Below, piece after piece: positions 21,471-33,787 of a stretch of 64,000 nucleotides of DNA. The DNA comes from Ailurus styani (lineage: Eukaryota; Chordata; Mammalia; Carnivora; Ailuridae), in the NCBI GenBank assembly GCA_002007465.1, contig LNAC01001840.1, forward strand, positions 1 to 64,000, in the 5' to 3' direction. The translations under genes were made by a program, and so were the position numbers. Under the pieces are notes generated by a model. That model searched no databases and was not told the origin of the DNA. It was given only the letters and a program-made list of their open reading frames with translations. Numbering within the stretch: position 1 is the first letter of the stretch; every line of letters begins with the position of its first letter.

Positions 21471-23740
21471 AATAGCAAAGTACTTCTTAATTTTTTATAT
21501 TTATTTTAGAAATAAGTGGCCAGATGCCATTATCACAGCCTGTCTGTTTCAGCACACATTTAAATATCAAATGCCTGCTTGGGTTTAGAGGTATAGAAAA
21601 GCTCTCGCCAGGAGATGGCACCTTAAATGTATGTTATGAAGCTCATGAGCTAGGAACCTGGTGCACTTGCTCCTCCTTCCTGCTTCCCAGCATTTCATTT
21701 GCTACAATATAGCAAGTAATGAAATAAATTTAAAGGCATGAACCCAATAGTATATTCCACTTAGAGTTGTTTAGTTGTTTACATATGTAGTTAGAGTTGT
21801 TATGTGACAGGGTTGTGATTTTCATAGTGGAGCTTCATGAATTGTAATGAATTGTAAAATATTTTTAGGGCAGGTTATTATTTTCTCTGAAAGGGATATT
21901 ACACTTTCAATGTTAAGGTCTATGCACTTTTCTTTGTGTCACATTTTCTACCTGTGGTGTTGTCAGCCTGAGGTCAGGAGAAGGCACTCAGGAAGAAGGT
22001 CAAAATGAGGCAGCTCAGTAGGTGAGGGCTTTGGAGTCAGCACATTCCATGAAGGGTCAAAAACAGGGAGGACTTCTGGGAGCCCAAGACAAAAGAAGCT
22101 AAGTCCAGATCTCTCCAAACACCCTCATAATTTCATAGATCAACAAGAAAAAGAAGATTATATAAATCAAACGCCTTTGGCCAGACGAACTGCACATTAC
22201 CTGAGGGTGGAAAAACAGAAACTTTTCCTCAGGCTGGGTTAGAGGGCGAGGGGGTTCCCACTGTGTGAAACACAAAAGAGGAGATTGAACTAAAATCATC
22301 ACTAGAAAAAAGAAAGACCACAGGAAGTACAGTAGTAAAAAGAAGAAGAAAAAAAAAAGGTCTTCAGTCTTGGCAGATCAGCATGCTGACCAAAGGAAAA
22401 GGGCTGGGAGTGATATGGGCCTCAGAAGACCTTCCAGAAAGGCAACACTTGTGGGAGGGGTATCCTTTGGAGACTGTGGGCATGGGAAGACAAGATGGGT
22501 TGTGGGCCAGGGGAGAGATGTAAATCCTGTGAGGCAAAAGAAAACCCCCAAAACAAACAGCCACATGAGCCCTTCTCCCAGTGCCTTAGGTCCTAAAGGG
22601 GGGGAATCATCTAAAGTGGGGATTTCGAGAACATTACACCTCAGAGCAGTGCAGTGTGGAACTATGCTGGAACCTGTGGCAATAAGAAATTTCATCAATA
22701 TTCATCCTGTCTATAAATTTTGATATTTTGATCATGGATTTTTATGTTCATTTGTATTTTTAAAAAATACTGCATTGAAATATTTATTTTGATTACCAAG
22801 TTTTTTGGTGCGTCCTTAGACTATATTCTTCCCTTACATTCCCCTTGTTCTAGTCCTGCCTCTGGGGTCTCCTAAGCAGAGGCCTGGCGGCTGGAGCTGT
22901 CATCAAGTCCTCCCCCAGGAAGATGTACATTTCCAGATTTCCAGCTCTGCAAATGCTGGAAAAGCACCTCTGGGAGCCCCGAAAATCATCTGAGAAAGAA
23001 CCGTAGGTGCTGGCTGTTGGACGGGAGAGCCCACCAACAGATTGGGGGAAGTGCCCAAGGGATAGGTGGAGATCTGGGGGCAGCACTCACATGATTTGCT
23101 ACAGAGACCATTTTCCAATATCAATCTTTAAAAACTCCTTAGCTCAATCCCTGCACCAACCTCACTGTCCTTACCCTTAAGGCCTGTTACCCTCAGTGGC
23201 CTGTTATTCCATTCATAGTGATAGACATTTACTGTCAACACGCTCACCCACAGGGTCCCCTGACCTGGAAGGAATGGTTGTCCACACTGGATGACTGGGG
23301 CAGGGCTGACAGAAGTGAGCCTTGGAGGACCAAACCCTGGTCTGTTCTTTCACAGACTTCATTGGAACCACTGACCTAGATGAGTTATAGAAACCTCTCT
23401 GTTCTGTATTTATGGAAAGCATCTGGCAGGGTCAAGAGGATGAATCAGCATGAATATAGGGCCATTATTGGAAAACACATTCAAAGTAAATAATGGACTG
23501 GAAGTAGATAAAAGGTATAATCTTTGCATTTGGAAATTATCATGTATTTTCTATACAAACTCTCTGTAGCTCTTCTCTCTAGGATAGAAGACCATGAATC
23601 AGTGAAGATAACCAGCAAAAATTCCCCTACCCTGTGCACAACCACAGAATTTGAGGAGAAACATAATCAGTTATTTTTTTTTCTAGGAGTAAATGGTACA
23701 CTGGTATATGGCATACCTTCAGAAATGTGAAAAAAAATGT
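21471..23740. other. Unique sequence, 2.3 kb
   Basis: No repeat recognised. Around 22370-23120 the DNA is more GC-rich and open on both strands (frames up to 117 codons), but no frame shows a known motif or plausible exon pair; I treat these as chance. Confidence 0.45.
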
Positions 23741-23744
23741 AAGT

Positions 23745-24245
23745 GTGAATCTTAATACATTTTCACAAAATTACATATGTGGCCAGCACTTAGATCAAGA
23801 ACTAGCACCAGAAGCTCCCTCATACCCCCACCCAGTAAGCAGCCTCCCCAGGTAATCACTGTCCTGACATCTAAGCCCATAGGTTGTTAGCCTGGTTTTA
23901 TATATTACATGAACGAAATTGTACAATAAGTACTCTATGATATCTGGCTTCTTTTGCACAAATATTATGATTGTGATATTCATATTGTTTGTGGCAATAA
24001 TTTGTTTATTGTAATTGCTATAAAATAGTCCCTTTTGTGAATATACTCCAATTTACTTCACTATTTTACAGTTGTTGGACATTTGGGTTGTTTTTAGATA
24101 GACTGGAGCTACAGTTTAATATGGCTCCGAACCTTCTTGTGCATGTACTTTCTTGCGTTCTAGGACATGTCTGAGAGTATATGAAGACTTCCCTCTAGGT
24201 TATGTATAGGAATTAAGTTGATGTGTTTCATAGAGCTTTTTAAAA
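23745..24245 (-). repeat. Ancient L1 3'UTR remnant
   Basis: 'ttcacaaaattacatatgt', 'ggtaatcactgtcctgaca', 'tctggcttcttttgcacaa' and 'gttggacatttgggttgtt' follow, in order, the antisense 3' part of old L1M elements, like that at 605-1550. Confidence 0.6.
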
Positions 24246-25439
24246 GTTTATACATTTATGAGTAGAATTGTATACATACAACTCAGGAGACTGTTTACTT
24301 GAAACAGGCAGGATGTCCCCTCCCAAGGCATGAGTGCAGGACCATCATTGAACTTAAATTTCATTTTCAGGAGAGCATTATCTGACATGGTAACTCCTTC
24401 TGCTAGTCCAATTACAGTATATCCATGATATCTAACATTTCTCTTATAGGCAATTTAAAATTATTACTTCTCCTGTACATGGACACATTAGGAATGCATT
24501 TTCAAAACTGAGGGTGACAACATAGCAGAGTAGCTTCTAATCTGTTTCTAACAGGCATGAAGGAGTAATCCTCAAATCTTATCTTCCTGCATTAAATATT
24601 AGATATTAGAAATTGGGCTCACCTATTCAGACCTCTCCACTCTTCATGTTTTTAATCTAGTGTGAGGTCTGACGTGTCACACATCTTTTAAGAGTAGTTT
24701 TAACCTTTTTTTTTTTTGCCTGATTATAAGATTCATCTGCAGGACAAACTGAAAAAGATTCCTAGTCCAACTAGATCAAGGAGGAACCTGGGAATGGCTA
24801 TTTTCCAAAACCGATTTTATGATCAGGCTAGATTTGAAAACAGTGCAAAAGAATAATACAAATTATTGTATATTTGTTATGCTCAAACAAATTGTGTGTG
24901 TAGAGTCATGGTTTCTGAGGCTTCTGTACAAAAAAAAGAAGAGAGATTTGGACATCCAATAAATTGTGTGTGTGTCTGTCTATGGAATATATTACTAATT
25001 ATTTTATTCTGTTCTTTGACATTACTGGTCATTCAAGTAGTGTTTTCATTTATTTATCAGATATTTATTGAGTGCTTACAAAGAATCATATTTTTTAAAA
25101 GTTATGTGTAATATGATTTGTGCCCGAAAAAATTCTAGATATGACACTCACAGAAGTAACTAAATCATAAAGCATGATGATGTTGTATAAACAAAGTGCT
25201 ACAGGAATCTTTAGAAAGGGAAAATAATTCCTAACCACTTTTTGCCTTTTCTGCTTCAATTCTACCGCTCCCCCATACACACTAGAGCAACAATCGCTAG
25301 AGTTCACTGTTATCCATATTTATCATTACCGCTTATTAAAAATGTAAATCTAAATGGTGAGGTTAACATTTTATACAGTTCAAAATAGAAAAGAAGAGTA
25401 AGAATAACAACACACAAGGGTGATTTCTCAGCTTCCCAC
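24246..25439. other. Mostly unique sequence
   Basis: A short 'atatttattgagtgcttac' at about 25060 resembles the end of an L2/MIR repeat. No gene recognised. Confidence 0.4.
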
Positions 25440-25560
25440 TTAACTTTAAGCTTCTGTGAAACAACAAAGTAGTCTTTTTACCCACTGTTCTTTCTCCAAA
25501 CCCTGCAAGAGTGCCTGGAATATAGTGGATGATCAGTAAGTATTTTTTGAATGAAGAGTG
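25440..25560 (+). repeat. L2 LINE 3' end
   Basis: 'aagagtgcctggaatatag' followed by 'tcagtaagtattttttgaatg' minus its last bases is the standard L2 3' terminus. Confidence 0.7.
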
Positions 25561-25744
25561 AAAAGATGTAGTAGGACTTAATTACATTATTGATGACAAA
25601 GTAGACTTATATGACTCAAAGAATGAAACTACTCTTTGACCTTTAATGGCACCTTTGAAGAAGGAATCTGCAAGAAGATAGTCACTATTTAGTATGTAGA
25701 GAATGTGTGGTGATGCAGGCATCTTTGATAGTCATTGAAAGTCA

Positions 25745-25985
25745 GTACGACATAGAGTTTAATGGTTGGTTGGACTTAGACTCGGAGTCTGAAAGAACTT
25801 AGAGTAAGTCTCACCCTCCCACTTGCTCACTGAGTGAACTAAGGTTTTAGTTTCCTAATCTGTAAACAAGGCTGACAACAATAATTTCTATATGCACAGG
25901 ATTGTTGAGACAATTACATGAGGTTATGCGGGAAAAGCTCATTGAACAGAGCCTGGCTCATGGTAGATTGAAGAAATAGGAGCAG
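25745..25985 (+). repeat. MIR SINE
   Basis: Nearly full-length sense MIR: 'agagtttaatggttggttg', 'tttagtttcctaatctgta', 'aggattgttgagacaatta', 'agagcctggctcatggtag'. Confidence 0.8.
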
Positions 25986-26926
25986 ATCACCATTAGCTTA
26001 ATCCCATGAATTAGGTAAAGCCAGTCCTTATGCAGATAAGTTCGGGCTGTCCGTTGGAATACTGGCATGAGAAAAGTGTAAATCTTATGATGACTGAAAT
26101 GTCAACACTGGCCGCTGAGCTGTGTCACATTCATCCTACACAACCATATGTGGCAGCTCTGACTGAACCACCGTTGTCATTGTCATTATTATTATTATCA
26201 TTCTATTTCTTCAAATAGTATCTTTAGATGAATAAAGTATCCTAAATATTCCAAAAAGCTGGCTAAACTCCTTTTGCCGAAGACATGATCATTAATACAT
26301 TTTATCAAGAGAAATTTAGCATAGAAAAATTTATACTATGGAAAATGAAAGTGAACTCAAAATTGCACTTAAACTAGGTTAAAACTATTTGTAAATAAAT
26401 ACATGGTTTGGAAAATAATCTTTGGAGTGATGGCATGAAAATGCAGACTGTTGTTTCTAATTTAAAAACTATAAATTGATTCTTGTTATAATATTTATGT
26501 CACAAACATACACAGTTAAATATTTATATCCATCAACTATGAAGGAACTTTCAGCAGAAAGTCATTTGAATAGATGGGAGAGGGACTTTTTTGGAGAAAG
26601 ACTTTAGAAGAAAAGCAGGAAAGGCATGGGAATATGATGGAAGCAAAATGGAATTTAGGAGCAATAGAGATGAATGTACGGAATAATAAGGTGTGAAAAA
26701 GATGATTCTCTTTCAAGCCGCTATTTTTTTTATGTTCAAGTAATCATATGGTAGAGAATCTTTTCATTGAATTTTCTTATGCTTTACATTATTAATCACA
26801 ATTTGAAGTTTCAGGAAGGCCAGGTGAGCTTAAAGGAATAGAAATAACCCATTTTCAGAAGAGCCTTTCCCTCTGCCCCTCTGGGATGGTTTCCTCTTTG
26901 CACTTTGAACTGGATGTATTGGCTGT
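25986..26926. other. Unique AT-rich sequence
   Basis: Includes (TTA/ATC)-rich low complexity at 26178-26203. No repeat or coding signal. Confidence 0.4.
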
Positions 26927-26930
26927 CTCT

Positions 26931-27109
26931 TTTTTTTTTTAGGATTTTATTTCTTTATTTGAGAGAGAGTGAGAGAGAGCCCAAGCAGGGGGGAGGGACA
27001 GAGGGAGAGGGAGAAGCAGACTCCCCACTGAGCAGGGAGTCCAATGCAGGTCTGAATCATGACTGTAGCTGAAGTCAGATGCTTGACTGACTGAGCCACC
27101 CAGACGCCC
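26931..27109 (-). mobile_element. Older Can-SINE
   Basis: T-run, 'aggattttatttctttatt', purine-rich stretch with 'gagagggagaagcagactc', and head 'gagccacccagacgccca'. Diverged and lacking a clean duplication; a few bases around 'gatcatgacctgag' are lost. Confidence 0.88.
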
Positions 27110-27679
27110 ACGTCTTCGTCATCTGTACATACTTCCTTATACTGCTAGAAGGAAGATGGGTGTCTTTCTCCATTCTTCCAGTCAAGCCAAGAGTTTGTAC
27201 TTGATTAACATCGTATTTCATTTCTATCTTGTTTTCCCCCAGTTGCTATCACTTAATAGTGTTTCTTGCATTTCAAAAAAAACTGAGCTTGTTTTACTAA
27301 CATTTGGAAAAGAGGTTGTGACATTATTCACGTTCTCCATCATTAGATCTACTAATTCTTCTTAGTCACTGAAAAAGGATTAATTTGGTTAGCCAAGAAT
27401 GGACTCAGTTGTGTTTCCAAATTAGTGAATTCATTTCCATCCAGATGTTGGAAAGCTAGAGGGGTCCTGCTTTAAGAGTAGAAACACTGGGTCTAATTTT
27501 GTTTTGGAAATCCTGTGACCATAAGAAACAAGTAATCCTGATCATTGGCTCTTGGCTCGAGCTGGTTGTAAAATTTGTCATCTGAATTGAATTATTCAGA
27601 TGGAAGAACTACTTGTAATACAAAAAATGGTTCTCTTTGTTCACAGTAATGATGAAGTAAACAAGGTTACATTGTTTGT
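27110..27679. other. Unique sequence
   Basis: Nothing recognised. Confidence 0.4.
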
Positions 27680-27870
27680 GGCCTGCGGAGTCCTCGGAGG
27701 ACTTCTCCACATACTATATCCATGAGAACCCCCAACATAGTGAGGTTGGTGTGTGATCCCCATTTTAATGGTGAGAAAGATGAAACTCAGAGAGGTCAGA
27801 TACCTTTTCAAGGGCTGTGGTGCCAGTGAGTGGCAGAAATTAGACTGGAGCCCAGATTTCCCACTTCTAA
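27680..27870 (-). repeat. MIR SINE remnant
   Basis: 'ccccattttaatggtgaga', 'atgaaactcagagaggtca' and 'ccagtgagtggcagaaatt' are antisense MIR in order. Confidence 0.8.
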
Positions 27871-28563
27871 ACCTGTCACGACAAGGTCAGATGCTAAATG
27901 ATAGGGAGTTAACAGACATAAATAAACTGTATTTTGACTCCTATGGTTGAGATCTTAAATTGTGACCTAAATCTGCCTTCTTTTCTACAAGGCATTTTCA
28001 TCTCTCCCTGTCCCACTCTCTTGAGAATATAAATTAATCTCTGCTAATCTTGCTGAATCAGCAGGCAGACTAAAATAATATCATTCAGAAGAATGTACTG
28101 TCTTCATTTATCTTAGTGGGGTTTTAATTTTGAGACTTAATTATCAGAAACACTGTCCCTTTGCACTTACAGTAACCTATGCAGAGCTGCAAAACACAAT
28201 CAGTTGGCCTGATTTCATCCCATGCTTGTGCAGATGTGGGATTTGATGCCAGAGGGAGAGAGCCCAGGGACGGAAGTTCAGGTACTAGCTCTTGCTCTCT
28301 GGATGTGGCGAACTTTTCTCCTGTTGCTTTTCTACATCCAGAGGTTGACCCCCAACTCCTTATCCTCCCAACTATAAGAATAAAATTTTTCCAGTCATGC
28401 ATACATATTGACATTGTTTGTGTCAGGAATCTTCAAAGCCAATCACAGAGAGTGTGTGAGGGTGTTGGGGGTGGGGGAGGTGTCACGTTTCTGATGATCT
28501 TAAATTTTAACTTCGACATTTTCTCCAAATGAGGAGACCCACATCATTTTATGGTATCATCAT
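27871..28563. other. Unique sequence
   Basis: Includes a G-rich stretch at about 28460-28482. Overlapping sense and antisense frames at 28124-28532 (96 and 117 codons) have no recognised domain. Confidence 0.4.
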
Positions 28564-28790
28564 TGAAAGCGTGGGTTTTAGAGTCACACGGGCTGTGTTC
28601 CAATTCTGGCTCCCCCTCTTAGCACTGTGTGACTTTGGGCAGCTCCCAGAATCTTTCTGTGTGTGACACAGCATTCTTATCTGTGTAATTGGGATAAGAA
28701 TAACAGATACCTTATGGAATGGTTGAGGGTGCAGTGAAAATTTATCTTCTAAGCACTAGAAACAATAAGTATTAGCTATTATTATTTGTG
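28564..28790 (+). repeat. MIR SINE
   Basis: 'gtgggttttagagtcacac', 'tctggctccccctcttagc', 'gtgtgactttgggcagctc' and 'ctgtgtaattgggataaga' give a long sense MIR. Confidence 0.85.
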
Positions 28791-29018
28791 TATTAGAGTA
28801 AAAATGGCAATTTGTACAGTGTAAGCTCTTACAATATACCACAATTTTTATAAATCTGATAGGGCACTTCATCAAAATTTTTGATTACTGAAAGCCTCAA
28901 GAAATGAAAATATTCCTGCTTTCTTGCTAAAGAATTTCCTCTTTGAAACTTACTCATGGATTCATGTCTAAGTGTTTGCAATGAGCATATAGATATTCCA
29001 ATTTAAAATCAGGTAGCA

Positions 29019-29512
29019 CCCTATGACCCAGCAATCGCACTACTGGGTATTTATCCTAAAGACATAAAGGTAGTGATCCTCAGGGGCACGTGCACCCGAA
29101 TGTTTATAGCAGCAATGTCCACAATAGCCAAACTATGGAAAGAACCTAGATGTCCATCAACAGATGAATGGATAAAGAAGATGTGGTATATATATACAAT
29201 GGAATACTATGCAGCTATCAAAAGAAANGGGGGTAGGGAGGGAAAAATAATGAAACAAGATGGGATGGGGAAGGAGACAAACCATAAGAGACTCCTAATC
29301 TCACAAAACAAACTGAGGGTTACTGGGGGGTGGGAGGGTAGGGATAGGGTGGATGGGTTATGGACATTGGGGAGGGTTTGTGCTTTGGTTAGTGCTGTGA
29401 AAGATGTAAGCCTGATGATTCACAGACCTGTACCCCTTGGGCAAAGAATAAAAATAAAATAAAAAAAAAAAAAGAAATGAAACTGAGGGGAATAGAAAAA
29501 AAATAAAAAAAT
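29019..29512 (+). mobile_element. L1: Young L1 3' end with TSD, internal gap (N) and odd 3' tail
   Basis: Begins in the ORF2 C-terminus ('ccctatgacccagcaatcg'; WIKKMWYIYTMEYYAAIKR around 29160-29226), then an N at 29228, then the 3'UTR shared with 658-839. The ORF2 stretch normally present between these parts is absent. Duplication 'aaaatcaggtagca' at 29005-29018 and 29513-29526. Between the poly(A) (about 29440-29473) and the duplication sit about 20 non-A bases and a second A-rich tail. Confidence 0.88.
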
Positions 29513-29634
29513 AAAATCAGGTAGCATTCACAAGAGTGAGCATGGAATAATTTTAGTNCTGAGGGGAATAGAAAAAAAAATAAAAAAATAAAATCAGGTA
29601 GCATTCACAAGAGTGAGCATGGAATAATTTTAGT
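29483..29634. repeat. Near-exact 75 bp tandem duplication around a single N
   Basis: 29483-29557 and 29559-29634 are identical except for one extra A; an N sits at 29558. The unit starts 'ctgaggggaatagaaaaaa' and ends 'ggaataattttagt'. It includes the right-hand L1 target-site duplication. Most simply an assembly join artefact. Confidence 0.95.
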
Positions 29635-30521
29635 CATAGAATTTATTCTAATAATCATGTTAGGCCCTCTCCTTTATTTTGTCAATGCCCTTTTGTGGAA
29701 CCATTGATTCCCAAGGTAAAAAATTAATCTTTAGGGCCAGTTCAAGTACCTCATTTTCATGTTTTTCTCCACCATTCAGCTCACAGGGATGCTCTCCCTC
29801 TGAATATCAACTGATATCCTCTAATCTTACCACCACTAATTTGGCATTTATATATTTCATTATGCCTTGAGGCTTATGGTTATGTACCTCTTCCCTTCAC
29901 TAGATTTTAAGCTCTTTTAAGGTAAGAATTCATTTTGCAATCCTTGAGTTAACTTATGCCTCTGACTCTTGAGTCCATAGGTATTACCTCTTTTTTACCC
30001 CTATCACTCCAGGGGCAAAACTCAGATGCCCTAATGATTTCCTTAGAAGATCCATCTACAACAAAGATTTCATGAGTTTCAGAAAAATTTACACATCATT
30101 TTGGGGAGGGTCGATCATGCGTGGTCACCCTGCCAAGAATGCATATGATGCTCATCTCCTTTTCCCTCTGTCTTGCTGCTTTCCACTCTGCCCTTGCTAG
30201 AGCACCCACAGAGCGTTCCAGGTTCTTTTTTCCATGGTATTTTGGATCTTTTCCACTTCCCTCTAGTGGTTCAGGGATAGCCAATTCCTAACAAATAATT
30301 TGGGTGAGAACATTCTCTCCAACTTATTAATCCTTTGCTTTTCCCAGAGCAGCAACTAGCATTTTTGTAATGCGCATACAATAAGCACTCAATAAATGTT
30401 GCCTGGTGATACAAAATGCTTGATTCTGATAGAAACAACTGTGGTATTTGGGGTGGGTGGTGAGGGTTTCTTAGAAAATCTGGGAAGGGACTCTCTTGGG
30501 TGTGAGATCATAACCCTTTCC
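29635..30521. other. Mostly unique sequence with L2-like traces
   Basis: 'cactagattttaagctctt' (about 29899) and 'ataagcactcaataaatgt' (about 30381) resemble L2 3'-end motifs. No gene recognised. Confidence 0.45.
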
Positions 30522-30875
30522 AGGGATCGAATGTTTGTGTTCCCTCAAATTTCATGTTGAAATCTTAGTGATCAAGGCGATTTTATTAGGAGGTGGGGCC
30601 TTTGAGAAGTGATTAGATCATGAGGGAAGAGCCCCCATAAAAGGGATGAGTGCCCTTATAAAAGACCTCAGAGAACTTCCTAACCCTTTCTACCATGTGA
30701 GGTTACAGCAAGAAAATGGCCATCCATGAGGAAGTGGTGTCTTACCAGACACGGAATCTGCTGGTGCCTTAATCTCAGACTTCTAGCCCCCAGAACAGTG
30801 AGAGATAAATTTCTGTTGTTTATAAGCCACCCTAGTCTATAATGTTCTGTGATAGCAGCCCAAGTGGACTAAGAC
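30522..30875 (+). mobile_element. MLT1A-like MaLR solitary LTR
   Basis: 'atcgaatgtttgtgttccc', 'ggaggtggggcctttgaga', 'cttataaaagacctcagag', 'taccatgtgaggttacagc', 'agataaatttctgttgttt' and the 3' end 'caagtggactaagaca' follow MLT1A nearly end to end. The TATA-like 'ttataaaag' and AATAAA-like signal are LTR remnants. Confidence 0.88.
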
Positions 30876-30952
30876 ACCTCCTCAGCAGAACTACACGATA
30901 AAGGGATGTGTTCTTACTAACCTTGGAAGCATTTTAGGGAGAGGTCGTTCTT

Positions 30953-31157
30953 TTTTTTTTTTTTTTTTAAAGATTTTATTTATTTATTTCGCAGAGGGAG
31001 AGAGATCACAAGGAGGCAGAGAGGCAGGCAGACAGAGAGAGGGGAAGCAGGCTCCCCGCTGAGCAGGGAGCCCGATGCGGGCCTCGATCCCAGGACCCTG
31101 AGATCATGACCTGAGCCGAAAGCAGAGGCTTTAACCCACTGAGCCACCCAGGCGCCC
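30953..31157 (-). mobile_element. Young Can-SINE with perfect 14 bp TSD
   Basis: Long T-run, 'agattttatttatttattt', GA-rich stretch, 'gagatcatgacctgagccg', 'gagccacccaggcgccc'. Exact duplication 'gagaggtcgttctt' at 30939-30952 and 31158-31171. Near-consensus mustelid type. Confidence 0.96.
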
Positions 31158-31191
31158 GAGAGGTCGTTCTTAAACTGGCCACTACCACTTC

Positions 31192-31895
31192 TTTTTTTTT
31201 TAATTTTTATTTTTTTCTTTAAATTTAGTTAATTAACATATAGTGTATTATTAGTTTCAAAGGTAGAGTTCAATGAGTCATCAGTCTTATATAACACACT
31301 GTGCTCATTATATCACATGCCCTTCTAATGTCCATCACCCACTTACCCCATCCCCCACCCCCCTTCCCTCCAGCAACCCTCAGTTTGTTTCCTATGACTG
31401 AGAGTCTCTTATGGTTTGTCTCCCTCTCTGATTTCATCTTGTTTTATTTTTTCCCTCCCTACTTCTATACTCTTCTCTTTTGTTTCTTAAATTCTACATA
31501 TGAGTGAAATCATATTGTCTTTCTCTGATTGACTTGTTTCACTTAGCATAGTACCCTCTAGTTCCTTCCATGTCATTGCAAATGGCAAGATTTCAATTTT
31601 TTGATGGCTCAGTAATATTCCATTGTATATTACATATACTACATTTTCTTTATCCATTCATCTGTCAATGGAAATCTAAATCTAAGCTCTTTCCATAGTT
31701 TAGCTGTTGTGGACGTTGCTGCTATAAATATTGGGGTGCAGGTGCCTCTCCGGATCACTACATTTCTGTCTTTGGGGTAAATCCCTACTAGTGCAATTGC
31801 TGGGTCATATGATAGCTCTATTTTCAACTTTTTGAGGAGCCTCCATATTGTTTTCCAGAGGGGCTGCCCCAGCTTGCATTTTCACCAGCTGTGTT
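31192..31895 (-). mobile_element. L1: 5'-truncated L1, intermediate subfamily
   Basis: Antisense 3'UTR with C-rich tract (31346-31371), then ORF2 C-terminal sequence; minus strand gives [16 protein letters not shown] and KLWKEL in a broken frame (31639-31827). The 3'UTR ('aacatatagtgtattatta') differs from the 61426 copy, so a separate lineage. No clean duplication seen at the right edge. Confidence 0.92.
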
Positions 31896-33298
31896 AAGAG
31901 GATTCCTCTCTCTGTGTGTCCTTTAACTAATAACCTCAGTTAGAACTGATAATCACTGGAAAACATATGACTCTAACCTCAAGTCTGGGAAATACCTGGA
32001 AGAGTGTGTTTTTGTAACTCTTACTGACTGCATGGAAGGGTCATGGGTATAAAAGGAATACTGAGTGTTCACTCATATCCAAGCAGATGGACTGCAGATT
32101 AAAGCAAATAGCTAGCTAGTAGTACTCCTTGTGTGTGGGAGCAGGTTATGTTCTCTCTCTTTTCCCCTGTGACAGGGCAAAGTATTGAAAGTTTCCAGAA
32201 CCCATGTTCTTCATAGAAACAACTGATCAGAGATAAGTGTTTCCTGGTTTCTAGAGAAGAGAGCCTTGAAAAAGAGACTAGAACTCTAGAAAACAGGCCT
32301 GGAGATGAGAAGTTGTATTTTTATGACTCAAGAGATTTAGGAGGTAAAACGATATGGAGCTGGAGGGCGGACACACTGGGTTCTCCTACAAGAAGCGGGA
32401 CTTCAGGCTCAGGTGTGGACATGAATTCTGCCTTGGCTCACTATAAGCAGAAGTAAGAGTGTATATACAGGTCTTCCAGTTAACACTTTAGGAAGTTTTT
32501 GTAAGTTGACACAAAAACCACATCATGAATGTTGGAGGATAGAGTAGACCAATGTTACCTAACGTGTGAACTGCAAGGTATTTTAGGTGGTGTGTAGCTC
32601 ATCTTTTAATTTTTTATACTCTTGTATTTACTAATATATATAGAAAATAAAGAATAAGTACATCAAACCCATGATTTAACAATCACCTTCTGCAGATAAT
32701 AAGAACCAAAGATGATGTATTCAATCCAGAATTTTTTCAGGACTTTGATAACTGAAATTTTTACCCAAACCCTCTGTAATACAGACAGTATGGATGATAT
32801 GGACTGCTAGCATGGATTTGTGTAGATTGAACATCCATATTCGCCATCACACATTTTTCAGGGATACAAGAAAAGAAGGGGATTGGACTATTTAAATAAT
32901 GTGATGGTGGTATGTGAATAGCCACTTTTGGAACAGTAGGTTAGACAACCACTTGGTGGAGATGTTGCAGAAGAGATTCAAGCATTAAATGGGTAAAATG
33001 GACTTTGAGGTCCCTTTCCTGCTGGAGAGTGTATAACTCTTATGGGATTTGAAGAAAGGGACTTTCTAAGAAAGGGATAATGTAGTAGGTGTCAAAGGAT
33101 ATAGGACCTTCTTAACATTCCCATAATGAGAGGGACTGGCACTTGCTGTCCAGGGGCTAGTTTTCTTTAGACATCTTGTACTGTGTGAGACACCCCCCCC
33201 ACAATGAACAACTGTGCCACATCCACACAACTTTTGAATATTTTCCTGGGCATATCTTTGGATGAAAAATCTCTTGATAATTATATGAATTTAAAACT
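31896..33298. other. Unique sequence, 1.4 kb
   Basis: No repeat or gene recognised. A C8 run lies at 33193-33200. Confidence 0.45.
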
Positions 33299-33302
33299 TT
33301 TT

Positions 33303-33504
33303 TTTAAGATTTTATTTATCTATTTGATAGAGAGGGAAAGGAGAGAGAGAGAGATCACAAGTAGGCAGAGAGGCAGGCAGAGGAAAAGGGAGAAACAGGC
33401 TCCCTGCTGAGCAGAGAGCCCGTGCAGGACTTGATCCTAGGACTCCGGGGGTCATGACCTGAGCCAAAGGCAGTTGCTTAACCAATTGAGCCACTCAGAT
33501 GTCC
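33303..33504 (-). mobile_element. Older Can-SINE
   Basis: T-run, 'agattttatttatctattt', GA-rich stretch, 'caagtaggcagagaggcag', 'ggggtcatgacctgagcca', head 'gagccactcagatgtcc'. Several substitutions at CpG sites. Confidence 0.92.
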
Positions 33505-33573
33505 TGTGTTTGCTGTCTTAATGCATCTTTTCACAAGTATAATATAACCCATTTTTCCGGGTATACAACTCTT

Positions 33574-33773
33574 TTTTTTAAATTTTATTTATTTATTTGA
33601 CACAGAGAGATCAGATCACAAGTAGGCTGAGAGGCAGGCAGAGAGAGAGAGAGGAGGAAGCGGGCTCCCTGCTGAGCATGGAGCCTGATGCAGGCCTCGA
33701 TCCCAGGACCCTGAGATCATGACCTGAGCCGAAGGCAGAGGCTCTAACCCACTGAGCCACCCAGAAGCCCCCA
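33574..33773 (-). mobile_element. Can-SINE with 14 bp TSD
   Basis: 'aattttatttatttatttg', 'caagtaggctgagaggcag', 'gagatcatgacctgagccg', 'gagccacccagaagccc'. Duplication 'ggtatacaactctt' at 33560-33573 and 33774-33787. Only about 70 bp from the SINE at 33303. Confidence 0.95.
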
Positions 33774-33787
33774 GGTATACAACTCTT

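Noticed and set aside
22370..22723. Overlapping sense and antisense open frames as an exon
   Set aside because: No motif, no convincing splice sites, both strands open because of base composition.
31639..31827. 62-codon frame with [16 protein letters not shown]
   Set aside because: C-terminal L1 ORF2 remnant in a truncated, frame-broken copy.
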